64,000 nt of DNA, from contig JAIUOW010000003.1 in the NCBI GenBank assembly GCA_020161775.1, positions 124,001-188,000 of the forward strand. The letters are read 5' to 3'. The translations under genes were made by a program, and so were the position numbers. The stretch comes from Pseudomonadota bacterium (lineage in GTDB: Bacteria > Pseudomonadota > Gammaproteobacteria > Burkholderiales > Burkholderiaceae_C). Each line of letters starts with the position of its first letter. Within the stretch, counting starts at the first letter, position 1. Under the pieces are notes generated by a model. It saw only the letters and a list, made by a program, of their open reading frames with translations. It was not told the origin of the DNA and searched no databases. Of this stretch, positions 25,509 through 34,173 are shown in pieces.

Positions 25509-26066
25509 AAGGTCTTGAAGCTGTCTGCCCAAGGTTTGCCGCAGTCGTGGATTTCGCTGGAGCAGGCCGTGCTGCACTATGCGGCCGAGGAAGTGCGCTG
25601 GGAAGTCGGCGCCGAGGTGGCGGTGTTCAGGGGCGGCCACAACGCCGTCACGGGGCAGCAGTCGGTCATCACGGTCAGCAGCATCATTGGCACCAAGGGT
25701 GTGCCCAACATCAACCCGTTTGACCTCAAGCCCGGCCTGACCAACAGCAAGCTGTTCGCGCGCGACCGCAATGTCTGCGCCTACTGCGGCAACCATTTCC
25801 ACGAAGACGAGCTCACGCGCGAGCACATCATCCCGTTTGCGCAGAACGGCCGCGACCACTGGATGAACGTGGTGACGGCCTGCCGCGCGTGCAACCACCG
25901 CAAGAGCAGCCGCACGCCCGAGCAGGCGCACATGCCGCTGCTGTACGCGCCCTACGTGCCCAGCCTGTGGGAGGACTTCATCCTGCGCAACCGCCGCATC
26001 CTGGCGGACCAGATGGAGTTCCTGATGGCGCACCTGCCGCGCAGTTCCAGATTGCACGCCTGTTAG
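25506..26066 (+). CDS. HNH endonuclease
   Basis: 186 aa with a TTG start backed by a GGAGG site. The C-terminal half is a compact HNH module: zinc-type cysteines C91 and C94 (CAYCG), His in TREHIIP (H107), Asn in HWMNVV (N121) and a second cysteine pair in CRACNH (126-131). This stand-alone chromosomal HNH family is widespread in betaproteobacteria. Its biological role is not established. No methyltransferase or phage gene is near, so it is not part of an obvious restriction system. It is divergent from ribF. Confidence 0.88.
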   Translation: MKVLKLSAQGLPQSWISLEQAVLHYAAEEVRWEVGAEVAVFRGGHNAVTGQQSVITVSSIIGTKGVPNINPFDLKPGLTNSKLFARDRNVCAYCGNHFHEDELTREHIIPFAQNGRDHWMNVVTACRACNHRKSSRTPEQAHMPLLYAPYVPSLWEDFILRNRRILADQMEFLMAHLPRSSRLHAC

Positions 26067-26102
26067 CGCCGCGCTGCGGCTGGCGGCGGACGGACTACTC
26101 CC

Positions 26103-28715
26103 TCAGGGTTCCCCGGTCGCGGTGACGGTGCATGTCAGCACGAACGTGACCGTACCGCCCGGCGGGAATGTCGGTATTGCCAGGCCGGTGCCGGACTGCA
26201 ATGCGCTGACAAACAGCTGCGCCGGTAATGGACAACTGGCACCTCCTGATTCTGTACAGGTGATGTCCGTGCAATTCAGGCCTGTGGCCGCAGGGTCTTT
26301 CAGCACCGCCCCGTCGGCGTCAGCCGGCCCTCCATTGGCCACCGTGATGGTGTAGGCATTGGTCGAACCCGTGAGAAGGACCGTTTTGCCGTCATCCTTG
26401 GAAATGGTCAGGTTGGCGGCTGGCTTGATCACCAGCACGACGGTGGATGTGTTGTTGGATGCATCTGTGTCCAGCGCGCCTGTGACTGTGCCGAGGAAGA
26501 CAACGTTGGTTGCCGTGGAAACCACGGACGTGATACTGGTCTTGGCGACAATGGTGATGTCGCACCCGCCGTCATCTGGCGCACCGGTGACGGTACCCAC
26601 GATCCGCGTGGCTCCGCTCACCGTTGATGTCACGAGCCGGCAGGCTGTCGCTCCCCCTACAGTGGCTGTCACCATGGAGAGGGTCGGTGTGATCAACGCT
26701 GGCAAGGTGTCCGTGAAGGTTCTCGTACCTGCCACGCCTCCTGTATTCCGTATGGATATGACGTAGGAAATGGTCACGTTGGATGCGACTTCGATGTTGG
26801 CCGTGGTGGTGGCGCCCGTGGCGCCTTCACGCTGGCTCTTGACGACCGAGAAATCGCTGGCGCGCAGGTAGTAGGTGGCCGTGGCCTCCGTCACGTTGCT
26901 GCCTGAAACCGTGGTGAGGCTGCCCACAGGGATGGTGTTCGCGCTGATGCCCGCTACTGTCTGTGATACCCGCACGCTGAAGCTGCAACTGCCTCCTGCA
27001 GGAAGTGCGCCCCCCGGTATCACGCTGTTCAGGGCGATTGTTAGGGTGGTTCGCCCCGTCACGGCGGAAATCGTGGTGGCCGCAGGCCGCGTCACGGCGA
27101 CGCCATTGGAGAAACAGGCCGCGGACAGCGTCGGTGCGTTGGCGATGCGCATGTTCGTCGGCAGGATGTCCGTGAAAATGCTGGTGACTGTGTTGCTGAC
27201 CGTATTCGGATTGGAAATGACGATGGTGAGCGTCGCCGTCCCGGTGGTGCCCGTCGAGGTGACCGGATTGAAAGACTTGCTGATGGTCGGTGCATTCGGC
27301 AGGGAGATGTTCTGCACCTGGAAGTTGGCCGATGCGGCCACGGTATTGCTGCCGGCTGTGGTGGTCAAGGCACCGGCCGGGATGTCGTTGCTGTAAAGAT
27401 TGGCTACCGTGGCAGAAACCCGGATGCTGAACGAGCAACTGCCGCCGCTGGTGGTCCCGCCCGGTATGAGTGCGCCGGAAGCCACCACGGCCGACGTTGC
27501 CCCGGCCACGCCTGTCAGGGTGCTGCTGGTTGGCCGGGTGCCCAGGGCGGTTCCGTCGCTGTAGCAGGTGCCGGTGATGCCAGGGGTGGTATGAACCACC
27601 ATGCCGGACGGAAATGTGTCCGTCATCGCGGCGGTGGTATAGATCGGCACCTTGTTCGGGTTGGTGATCGTGATGGTCAAAAGCGACGTGCCAGGCGTGG
27701 TCGCCGTGGTCGGGTTGAACGACTTGGTGACGGTGGGTGGGTCTGGCGGGGCCACGCAGTTTCCGGAGTCACCGATGGCGCCTGCACTGGTCACCAGGGT
27801 GCCGACAACCGGATTGGTTGTGTGGTCGGCCAGCCGCCAGGTGGCTGGCGTGGCCGCATCCGAGATGTACACCAGCCCCGATGTCGGATCCACCGCCACG
27901 GAGGCCGGCTGTCTTTGCAGGTTGGCTGCGGATACCTGTATGGACGCGCTGCCCAGTACCTGGGCCCTTGAGATCGTGAAGCCGGAGTAGGTCAGGCCCA
28001 GCTCCAGCATGTAGTTGTTGGGCGTATTGGTGGCAATCCAGAGCGCGCCGGTTTGCTGGTCGGCAAAGATGTCGCCACTGCCACCGACTCGCGGGTACGT
28101 GACCGTGCCGGTGCCGGTCGTCTGATAGATCGTGGTCCAGCTGACGTTGGCGGGGTCTTCGGGATCCAGGACGCCCAGAGCTGCCAGTGAAGACGTGCCG
28201 CCGCCGGCCACCGGCAGGTTGGGCACGGCGCCAGCCCCCGCGCCCGTGGTGATATACAGGAACATGCGCCGACTTCCGGTGTCGCGGTCGAAGGTGGCGC
28301 CCACCATGGATGGCGCGGTAATGGTGGCCTGCGCGCCGGCAGTCGTGGTGTAGGTAATGGCAGCAGGGACAGAGATGGGGGTCGCGCTGACCTGCGCGAT
28401 GTCGATGGCGCCCGTCGCATTGTTGAACGTCGCGCGGTACATGGTTCGCGGCGCGCCGACCTGGCTGGCGAAATACAGGGTGCCATCGCCTTCAAAGGCA
28501 GACAGCGCGTTGCCGGTGACCCCCGTGTTCGCGGCCGTGATCCAGGTGCTGTTGGCGCTGTTGAAGTACCTCAGCGTCGTCCCGTCCAGCCCCCACAGCG
28601 CGGTGCACGCCGAAGGCACCGCATGGGCCCAGCCTGCGCCCAGCAGCAAAAAGGCTGCGCCCAGCAGCCTCAGTGCCAAGGTGATGCGTGCAAACAGGGC
28701 CAAAGGGCGGGGCAT
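26103..28715 (-). CDS. Large secreted protein with DUF11/DUF7933-type repeats
   Basis: 870 aa from the ATG at 28715; a TTG 15 codons upstream is possible. A signal peptide is clear (MPRPLALFARITLALRLLGA...WAHA, about 1-31). Residues 32-320 look like a beta-propeller-type region (TALWGLDGTTLRYFNS). Two DUF7933-like domains follow (TVTKSFNPTTATTPGTSLLT; TISKSFNPVTSTGTTGTATL), then DUF11 domains with DFSVVKSQREGATGATTTAN and NLTISKDDGKTVLLTGSTNA. The protein is very rich in Thr, Ser, Ala and Val, as expected for a surface beta-sandwich protein. It ends on a domain boundary (VTATGEP) with no anchor, sortase motif, autotransporter barrel or PEP-CTERM tail visible. Confidence 0.8.
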   Translation of the reverse strand: MPRPLALFARITLALRLLGAAFLLLGAGWAHAVPSACTALWGLDGTTLRYFNSANSTWITAANTGVTGNALSAFEGDGTLYFASQVGAPRTMYRATFNNATGAIDIAQVSATPISVPAAITYTTTAGAQATITAPSMVGATFDRDTGSRRMFLYITTGAGAGAVPNLPVAGGGTSSLAALGVLDPEDPANVSWTTIYQTTGTGTVTYPRVGGSGDIFADQQTGALWIATNTPNNYMLELGLTYSGFTISRAQVLGSASIQVSAANLQRQPASVAVDPTSGLVYISDAATPATWRLADHTTNPVVGTLVTSAGAIGDSGNCVAPPDPPTVTKSFNPTTATTPGTSLLTITITNPNKVPIYTTAAMTDTFPSGMVVHTTPGITGTCYSDGTALGTRPTSSTLTGVAGATSAVVASGALIPGGTTSGGSCSFSIRVSATVANLYSNDIPAGALTTTAGSNTVAASANFQVQNISLPNAPTISKSFNPVTSTGTTGTATLTIVISNPNTVSNTVTSIFTDILPTNMRIANAPTLSAACFSNGVAVTRPAATTISAVTGRTTLTIALNSVIPGGALPAGGSCSFSVRVSQTVAGISANTIPVGSLTTVSGSNVTEATATYYLRASDFSVVKSQREGATGATTTANIEVASNVTISYVISIRNTGGVAGTRTFTDTLPALITPTLSMVTATVGGATACRLVTSTVSGATRIVGTVTGAPDDGGCDITIVAKTSITSVVSTATNVVFLGTVTGALDTDASNNTSTVVLVIKPAANLTISKDDGKTVLLTGSTNAYTITVANGGPADADGAVLKDPAATGLNCTDITCTESGGASCPLPAQLFVSALQSGTGLAIPTFPPGGTVTFVLTCTVTATGEP

Positions 28716-28783
28716 TGAGTTTCGGGATGACAGGGCGGCACCCTTTTTCAGGCGCCGCAATCACCGCGATCTTACGTCAGAAG

Positions 28784-28809
28784 GCAACAGTTCTGATACA
28801 AATTGTTGC
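28784..28809. repeat. Inverted repeat upstream of the large secreted protein gene
   Basis: GCAACA (28784-28789) and TGTTGC (28804-28809) are perfect 6-base inverted copies separated by 14 A/T-rich bases, 70-95 bases before the start of the secreted protein gene. This could be an operator. Nothing else was seen in the 170-base gap. Confidence 0.35.
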
Positions 28810-28886
28810 GTGATTGCCGCGTCTGCGGCGCGCCTCGAAGCTGACGTGGCAGGGGCCCCAGCGACCTGTGACGGAATTGGCAAAAC

Positions 28887-30263
28887 TCAGTAAGTCAACT
28901 CAAGGACGGTCACCCGGTTGTCCCTTGCGGGCCAGGTCCGGCCCGTCAGCTGTTCGCCATTGAATTCCGCCTGAACCGGGCGTGAATCCGCTGTGGCCAG
29001 CCGCAGGCGGCTGCTGGCCACTCCGGCGCCGGGGGTCACGCCCGGCAGCCGGGTCTGCCCGTCCAGCCGCATGGTGTCGCGCGGCGGGTCGAAATAACCC
29101 CGGGGACGGGTAAATGCCACCACGGCGCCTGCGCTCCTGTCTGCCTCGGCCAGCCGTTCTGCCCGGAAGTGCACGAGGTCGCTGGAGCGCGCAAACGGGC
29201 TGCGGTAAATGTGCGCCGTGGCGTAGCCGGGCGCACTGACCACAAACTCGTATGCGGTGCCGGCTTGCGCCGTGAAGGGGCCCCACATCCCGTCCGGGCC
29301 CACCGTCTTGCGATGCAGCGCAGCGCCCTGGCGGGCACCCGAAGTCCGGTCGGTGGCGTAAATCTCGATGCTGGCGCCGGGCAGAGGCAGGTTGTTGGCG
29401 AAGTTGCCAGTGGCCGGGTCTGACGGATTCACGCCCAGGCCGCTGATCTTGCCGTTGAGCACGGGCCGCTCCTGCTGCACGATGGCCGGCACGCGGGGCG
29501 TCTGGCCCGTGATGAACCGGTAGGCGGCGTCAAACGCGGCCGGCGAAAACGAAGTCTCGCGGTGATCGATGCGGGGGATGACCACGTTGGTGGCGCCCTT
29601 GAGCTCGGGTCCGGCGAAGGTCACGCCGGTGGGCTTGCCCGCCATGCCGATCCACTGGCCGTCGGGCTGGGCGAATTTGTCATTGTTGTCCGAGCGGATG
29701 GTCATCCACTTCACGGGGCCCGTCACCTCGTCGCCCGCGGCATTCTTGGGCGCGTTCAGGCCTTTCAGGAATGGGCCCGTGCCCGCAAATTCATTGGCCT
29801 CCCGGAAACCGGGAATGGACCACACCCCGTGATTGGGCGTGCCCCCCAGGATGGCGTGGCTCACGGCACCCGCGCCGCCGCCGTTCTGGATGTAGTTGCG
29901 AATGGCGTTGCCCCCGCGCGAATTGCCGATCAGCACGACCTTGTCGGTGCCGGTCGCCTGGCGGATCTTGTCCACCTCGGCCTTCAGGTAGGCCATGTGT
30001 TCGGCGGTGGAACTGCGCCCCGGCTGCGCCTTGCCGTCGTCGTCACGCGCAAGCGGGTAGGGCATGTCAATCGCATGCAGGTGCGTGCGCGGCCAGCCAT
30101 TGGATTCAAAGCGCCACAGCGTTGTCTGCCACAGCGCGGCCGTGTCACCGTTGCCGTGCACAAAGACGATGGGCGGCACCTGCGCCATCTGCGGCGGTGC
30201 GGCGCAGCCGCCCAGCAGTACCACACACGAGGCCAGCCCCAACAGCGATCTGCGCAACATCAT
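28887..30263 (-). CDS. Lipoprotein alpha/beta-hydrolase (lipase/esterase-like)
   Basis: 458 aa. The N-terminus RRSLLGLASCVVLLGGCAAP is a lipoprotein signal with lipobox LGGC. The hydrolase fold follows: oxyanion region FVHGNGDTAALW, nucleophile elbow GNSRGG (about 114-119) and a candidate catalytic His in RIDHRE (about 214). The C-terminal 200 residues form beta-rich domains (PGASIEIYATDRTSG; PGYATAHIYRSPFARSSD) like the C-terminal part of archaeal AFL-type lipases. It is probably a periplasm-facing lipase or esterase; substrate unknown. The gene lies between the secreted DUF11 protein and two acyl-CoA dehydrogenase genes on the same strand. Confidence 0.72.
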   Translation of the reverse strand: MMLRRSLLGLASCVVLLGGCAAPPQMAQVPPIVFVHGNGDTAALWQTTLWRFESNGWPRTHLHAIDMPYPLARDDDGKAQPGRSSTAEHMAYLKAEVDKIRQATGTDKVVLIGNSRGGNAIRNYIQNGGGAGAVSHAILGGTPNHGVWSIPGFREANEFAGTGPFLKGLNAPKNAAGDEVTGPVKWMTIRSDNNDKFAQPDGQWIGMAGKPTGVTFAGPELKGATNVVIPRIDHRETSFSPAAFDAAYRFITGQTPRVPAIVQQERPVLNGKISGLGVNPSDPATGNFANNLPLPGASIEIYATDRTSGARQGAALHRKTVGPDGMWGPFTAQAGTAYEFVVSAPGYATAHIYRSPFARSSDLVHFRAERLAEADRSAGAVVAFTRPRGYFDPPRDTMRLDGQTRLPGVTPGAGVASSRLRLATADSRPVQAEFNGEQLTGRTWPARDNRVTVLELTY

Positions 30264-30277
30264 GGATGTACCTTCTT

Positions 30278-31393
30278 TCAGGCAAACACGCCTGCACTGT
30301 CCTGCATTCTTGCGGAGACTTCCCCCAGATGGTGCAGGGTATCCCCGAGCGTCATTTCCATCTGGGTGAGCTTCTTGAAGTAGTGGCTGCCGATGTATTC
30401 ATCGGTCACGCCAATGCCGCCATGCAACTGCACCGACTGCTGGCCGATGAAACGCGCCGATGTGCCCAGCTGGTACTTGGCCCGTGCCATGGCGCGGCGG
30501 CGCTCGTCGGCCGGCGCGTTGAGCTTGAGGCTTGCGTAATAGCTCATGGAGCGCGCCAGCTCCAGCTGCATCTTCATGTCGGCCACGCGATGGCGCAGCG
30601 CCTGAAAACTCGCGATCGCCACGCCAAACTGCTTGCGCGTGTTCATGTAGTCCACGGTGATGGCCAGGGTCTTTTCCATCACGCCCACACCCTCGGCGCA
30701 CAGCGCGGCAATGCCGATGTCCACGGCATGCTCCAGCGCCACCAGGCCTTCGGCTGTGACAAGGGCGGCGGGTGCGTTGGCCAGGGTCAGCTCGGCGGCG
30801 CGGCTGCCATCCTGGGTGATGTAGCCTCGGGTTGCCACGCCGCTGGCGGTGCGCTCGACGATGAACAGCGCCATCTTGCCGTTGGCCAGGGCCGGTACCA
30901 GGAAGGCATCGGCCTGGTCACCCGCGGGCACCATGCTCTTGGCGCCGCTCAGGTTCCAGCCGGTGCCGGCCTGCACCGCGGTGGTTTCGCACACGTCCAG
31001 GCGGTAGCGGGCCTTGCGCTCCTGGTGGGCCAGCACCACCAGGGCGTCGCCCGCGGCGATCCTGCCCAGCCAGGCGTCCTTGACGGGTTGCGGGGCATAG
31101 CCGCCCAGCACTCCGCCGGCAATCAGGGTCTGGGCGAAAGGCTCAAGCACGATGCCGCGGCCGAGCTCTTCCATCACCACCATGCCTTCCACGGGGCCCA
31201 TGCCCAGGCCGCCATCGGCCTCGCTGATGTACAGGCCACACAGGCCCAGTTCGGCCAGTTCGCCATAGGCCGTGCGGTCAAAGCCGCCCGCCTTGGCGGC
31301 CTTGTACCGCCGCTCGAAGCCATAGCCCTTGTCGACCCATTTGCGCACCGCGTCGCGCAGCTGTTCCTGGTCGTCGGAAAAATCGAAATCCAT
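30278..31393 (-). CDS. Acyl-CoA dehydrogenase
   Basis: 371 aa from the ATG at 31393 (MDFDFSDDQEQLRDAVRKW). It has the acyl-CoA dehydrogenase fold: N-terminal helical domain, middle beta domain, and C-terminal domain with YMNTRKQFGVAIASFQALRH and QLHGGIGVTDEYIGSHYFK. It is FAD-dependent and oxidises a CoA thioester. It sits 11 bases after another acyl-CoA dehydrogenase gene; such pairs often form hetero-oligomeric dehydrogenases in catabolism of steroid side chains or unusual acids, which is possible here. The substrate cannot be told. Confidence 0.9.
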   Translation of the reverse strand: MDFDFSDDQEQLRDAVRKWVDKGYGFERRYKAAKAGGFDRTAYGELAELGLCGLYISEADGGLGMGPVEGMVVMEELGRGIVLEPFAQTLIAGGVLGGYAPQPVKDAWLGRIAAGDALVVLAHQERKARYRLDVCETTAVQAGTGWNLSGAKSMVPAGDQADAFLVPALANGKMALFIVERTASGVATRGYITQDGSRAAELTLANAPAALVTAEGLVALEHAVDIGIAALCAEGVGVMEKTLAITVDYMNTRKQFGVAIASFQALRHRVADMKMQLELARSMSYYASLKLNAPADERRRAMARAKYQLGTSARFIGQQSVQLHGGIGVTDEYIGSHYFKKLTQMEMTLGDTLHHLGEVSARMQDSAGVFA

Positions 31394-31404
31394 GCTGTGT
31401 CTCC

Positions 31405-32583
31405 TTAACCCAGTACCGTTTGCGCCACGATGTTCCGCTGGACTTCGTTGCTGCCGCCATAAATGGTGGTCTTGCGCATGTTGAAGAACGTGGCGGCCAG
31501 CGGCGCGCAATGGGCCGCGCCCACGTGGTCGCCCTGCCAGCCGGCTTCCATGGCCTCCTTGATGAAGGGCAGGCTGTAGGGGCCGGCGGCCAGCATCATG
31601 AGCTCGCTGTAGCGCTGCTGGATTTCGCTGCCGCGGATCTTGAGCAGACCCGCGATGTCCAGCGAGTTCTTGCCGGACTTTTCAGCCGACAGGACGCGCA
31701 GCACCAGCATCTCGAGCGCCACGATCTCCACCTCCAGCCTGGCGATTTCGTCACGGAACCGCGTGTCGTCGTAAACGCCTTCGGCCTTGGCAATGCGCTT
31801 GAGGCGTTCCAGCTCGCGCTTGGCGCGGTTGACGTCGGCAATGTTGGTGCGCTCGTGGCTCAGCAGGTGCTTGGCATAGGTCCAGCCCTTGTTCTCCTCG
31901 CCAATCAGGTTTTCGGCGGGAACCTCCACGTTGTCGAACCAGACTTCGTTCACCTCATGGCCGCCATCCAGCATGATGATGGGGCGCACCGTGACGCCGG
32001 GTGACTTCATGTCCAGCAGCAGGAAGCTGATGCCCGTCTGCGGCTTGCCCTCGGTGCTGGTGCGAACCAGGTTGAACATCCAGTCGCCATACTGGCCCAG
32101 TGTGGTCCAGGTCTTCTGGCCGTTCACGATGTACTTGTCACCCTTGCGCTCGGCGCGGGTCTTGAGCGACGCCAGATCCGAGCCCGAGCCCGGCTCGCTG
32201 TAGCCCTGGCTCCACCATACCTCGCCGCTGGCGATGCCGGGCAGAAAGCGCCTTTGCTGCTCAGGGCTGCCAAACGCCATGATGACGGGCGCTACCATGA
32301 CCGGGCCAAAGGGCACGATGCGCGGCGCGCCGGCCAGCGCGCATTCCTCTTCAAACAGGTGCTTTTGCACCGCGGTCCAGCCGGGGCCGCCAAATTCCTT
32401 GGGCCAGCCGTAGCCCAGCCAACCCTTCTTGCCCAGGATGCGCGCCCAGCGCTGCATGTCGTCGCGCGTCAGGTGCAGGGCGTTGTGGACCTTGTGCGAG
32501 AGATCCTTGGGCAGGTTGTCGTGAACCCAGGCGCGGATGTCTTCGCGGAACTTTTGCTCTTCAGGGGTAAATGCCAAATCCAT
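31405..32583 (-). CDS. Acyl-CoA dehydrogenase
   Basis: 392 aa. Starts MDLAFTPEEQKFREDIRAW. It shows the flavin-site segment GYSEPGSGSDLASL, then DKYIVNGQKTWTTLGQYGDW and a C-terminal FFNMRKTTIYGGSNEVQRNI, the hallmark GGSNEVQ of the family. It probably acts with the neighbouring downstream dehydrogenase. No transcription factor, thiolase or CoA ligase lies next to the pair, so the pathway cannot be assigned. Confidence 0.92.
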   Translation of the reverse strand: MDLAFTPEEQKFREDIRAWVHDNLPKDLSHKVHNALHLTRDDMQRWARILGKKGWLGYGWPKEFGGPGWTAVQKHLFEEECALAGAPRIVPFGPVMVAPVIMAFGSPEQQRRFLPGIASGEVWWSQGYSEPGSGSDLASLKTRAERKGDKYIVNGQKTWTTLGQYGDWMFNLVRTSTEGKPQTGISFLLLDMKSPGVTVRPIIMLDGGHEVNEVWFDNVEVPAENLIGEENKGWTYAKHLLSHERTNIADVNRAKRELERLKRIAKAEGVYDDTRFRDEIARLEVEIVALEMLVLRVLSAEKSGKNSLDIAGLLKIRGSEIQQRYSELMMLAAGPYSLPFIKEAMEAGWQGDHVGAAHCAPLAATFFNMRKTTIYGGSNEVQRNIVAQTVLG

Positions 32584-32624
32584 GAGGGTGTCTCCAGTGC
32601 GCGTCGAGTTTATGCACGGTCGTT

Positions 32625-33302
32625 CTATTTGCCGTGTCCGGGTTGTGACATCCCGAGTTGCTCAAGGACATTTTGCAGTGCAGAACGCAGCGCGGCGACC
32701 TCGCTTTCCAGCGTACGCACGCGCGCGTCCAGCCGCCGCGTGTCATCCGGCGAATCGCCGCCTGCGTCGGCGCCGGCAGCGGGCAGATCAGCGCTCACAG
32801 GGCCGCACAGCAGATGCGCCCAGCGCTGCTCACGTGCGCCGGGCGAGCGCGGCAGCCGGGCCACCAGCGGCCCGCCCTTTTCCGCGCTGCGATCCTGAAG
32901 TTCCTCCAGGAAAGCCTCCACCGACGAAATATCGGCAAAGCGGTACCAGCGCTCGCTGTTGATGCGCAGCTCGCCGGCCGTCTGCGGCCCGCGCAGCATC
33001 AGCAGGCCCAACAGCACGGCGGATTGCTCGGGCACACCCAGCACGCGCTGGAAGTTGTGCTCGTACCGCGCCACCCGGCTGCCGCTGGACTCAAACACCA
33101 GGCTCAGCAGCTTGAGCGAATCCAGCGCATCCTGAGCGTCGGCATCACCGAGGTTCATCAGCGGTTCGCGGCTGGTTTTCTGGTTGCAGCCAGCCACCAC
33201 CATGTTCAAGGTCAGCGGGTAGCTGTCGGGCACCGTGCGGGCTTTTTCCATGAGCGTGGCCAGCACGCGGGCCTCAAGAGGGGAGAGGGGGCGCAAAGTC
33301 AT
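32625..33302 (-). CDS. DUF480 / YceH family protein
   Basis: 225 aa from the ATG at 33302 ([20 protein letters not shown]). The family signature continues with [20 protein letters not shown] and then SREPLMNL; the second half contains [20 protein letters not shown]. It has two winged-helix-like domains (about 1-85 and 95-170) and a C-terminal helix with coiled-coil character ([20 protein letters not shown]). Function is unproven. Its start is 12 bases from the divergent purN start, so both promoters must overlap. Confidence 0.9.
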   Translation of the reverse strand: MTLRPLSPLEARVLATLMEKARTVPDSYPLTLNMVVAGCNQKTSREPLMNLGDADAQDALDSLKLLSLVFESSGSRVARYEHNFQRVLGVPEQSAVLLGLLMLRGPQTAGELRINSERWYRFADISSVEAFLEELQDRSAEKGGPLVARLPRSPGAREQRWAHLLCGPVSADLPAAGADAGGDSPDDTRRLDARVRTLESEVAALRSALQNVLEQLGMSQPGHGK

Positions 33303-33314
33303 AATTCCGTCCGA

Positions 33315-33896
33315 ATGAAAAACATCGTGATTCTGATCTCGGGCAGCGGCTCCAACATGGCGGCCATTGTCCGCACGGCCCAGCGTGACAACTGGCGCAA
33401 GGCTTTTGGCGCCCAGGTGGCGGCCGTCATCAGCAACCGGCCGGATGCGGCGGGCCTGGCGCTGGCGCGCGAGCACCTCATTGCCACGGAGGTGGTGGAC
33501 CACAAGCGCTTTGCCACCCGTGACGCCTTTGACGCCGAGCTGGCCACCGTGATCGACAGGCGGCAGCCCACGCTGGTGGTGCTGGCTGGCTTCATGCGCA
33601 TCCTGACGCCCGCGTTTGTGGCGCGCTACGAAGGACGGCTTGTGAACATCCATCCGTCGTTGCTGCCGGCCTTTGCCGGCCTCGATACACACCAGCGCGC
33701 CATTGACGCCGGCTGCAAGGTTGCCGGCGCCACGGTGCACCGCGTCACCCCGGCGCTGGACCATGGGCCCATCCTGGCCCAGGCTGTGGTGCCGGTGCTG
33801 GCGGGCGACACGGCCCAGACATTGGCTGAACGCGTGCTGACCCAGGAGCACCTGATCTATCCGCGAGCGATAGCCGCGTTGTTGCAGGGCCTATGA
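33315..33896 (+). CDS. purN: Phosphoribosylglycinamide formyltransferase
   Basis: 193 aa. Starts at ATG 33315 ([19 protein letters not shown]). The catalytic and formyl-tetrahydrofolate motifs are present: [21 protein letters not shown], then [18 protein letters not shown]. It performs the third step of de novo purine synthesis in the cytoplasm. The last 6 bases overlap the convergent DUF1653 gene. The longer open frame upstream (antiparallel to yceH) was rejected. Confidence 0.97.
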   Translation: MKNIVILISGSGSNMAAIVRTAQRDNWRKAFGAQVAAVISNRPDAAGLALAREHLIATEVVDHKRFATRDAFDAELATVIDRRQPTLVVLAGFMRILTPAFVARYEGRLVNIHPSLLPAFAGLDTHQRAIDAGCKVAGATVHRVTPALDHGPILAQAVVPVLAGDTAQTLAERVLTQEHLIYPRAIAALLQGL

Positions 33897-34133
33897 AGCA
33901 TCGACGCGGGCAAACCGCGGCTGGCGCACGCCGTTGACCACCACTTCTTCATTGAACATGGCCGCTGGACGCACCCACAGGCCCTGCTCGCCATAGAGGG
34001 CGCGGTACAGCGTCAGGGGCTCCAGCGTCTCACTGTGGCGCACCGTGCCGATCACCTCATAGGGCATGCCCTTGTAATGCCGGTAGCGACCGGGCGGTGT
34101 TTCAATCAGTGCTGGCAAGTCGGTGTTGTTCAT
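33891..34133 (-). CDS. DUF1653 domain protein
   Basis: 80 aa. The segment GRYRHYKGMPYEVIGTVRHS followed by LYRALYGEQGLWVRP defines DUF1653, a small beta-rich family of unknown function. It is convergent with purN (6-base overlap) and divergent from rsmB, whose start is 40 bases away. Confidence 0.9.
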   Translation of the reverse strand: MNNTDLPALIETPPGRYRHYKGMPYEVIGTVRHSETLEPLTLYRALYGEQGLWVRPAAMFNEEVVVNGVRQPRFARVDAS

Positions 34134-34173
34134 GGCTCAGGTCAGGGCAGGTTGGCAGTGGGACAATACCCGC

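Noticed and set aside
25506..26066. Restriction system or homing endonuclease
   Set aside because: There is no methyltransferase, intron or intein context; the HNH protein is a stand-alone chromosomal type.
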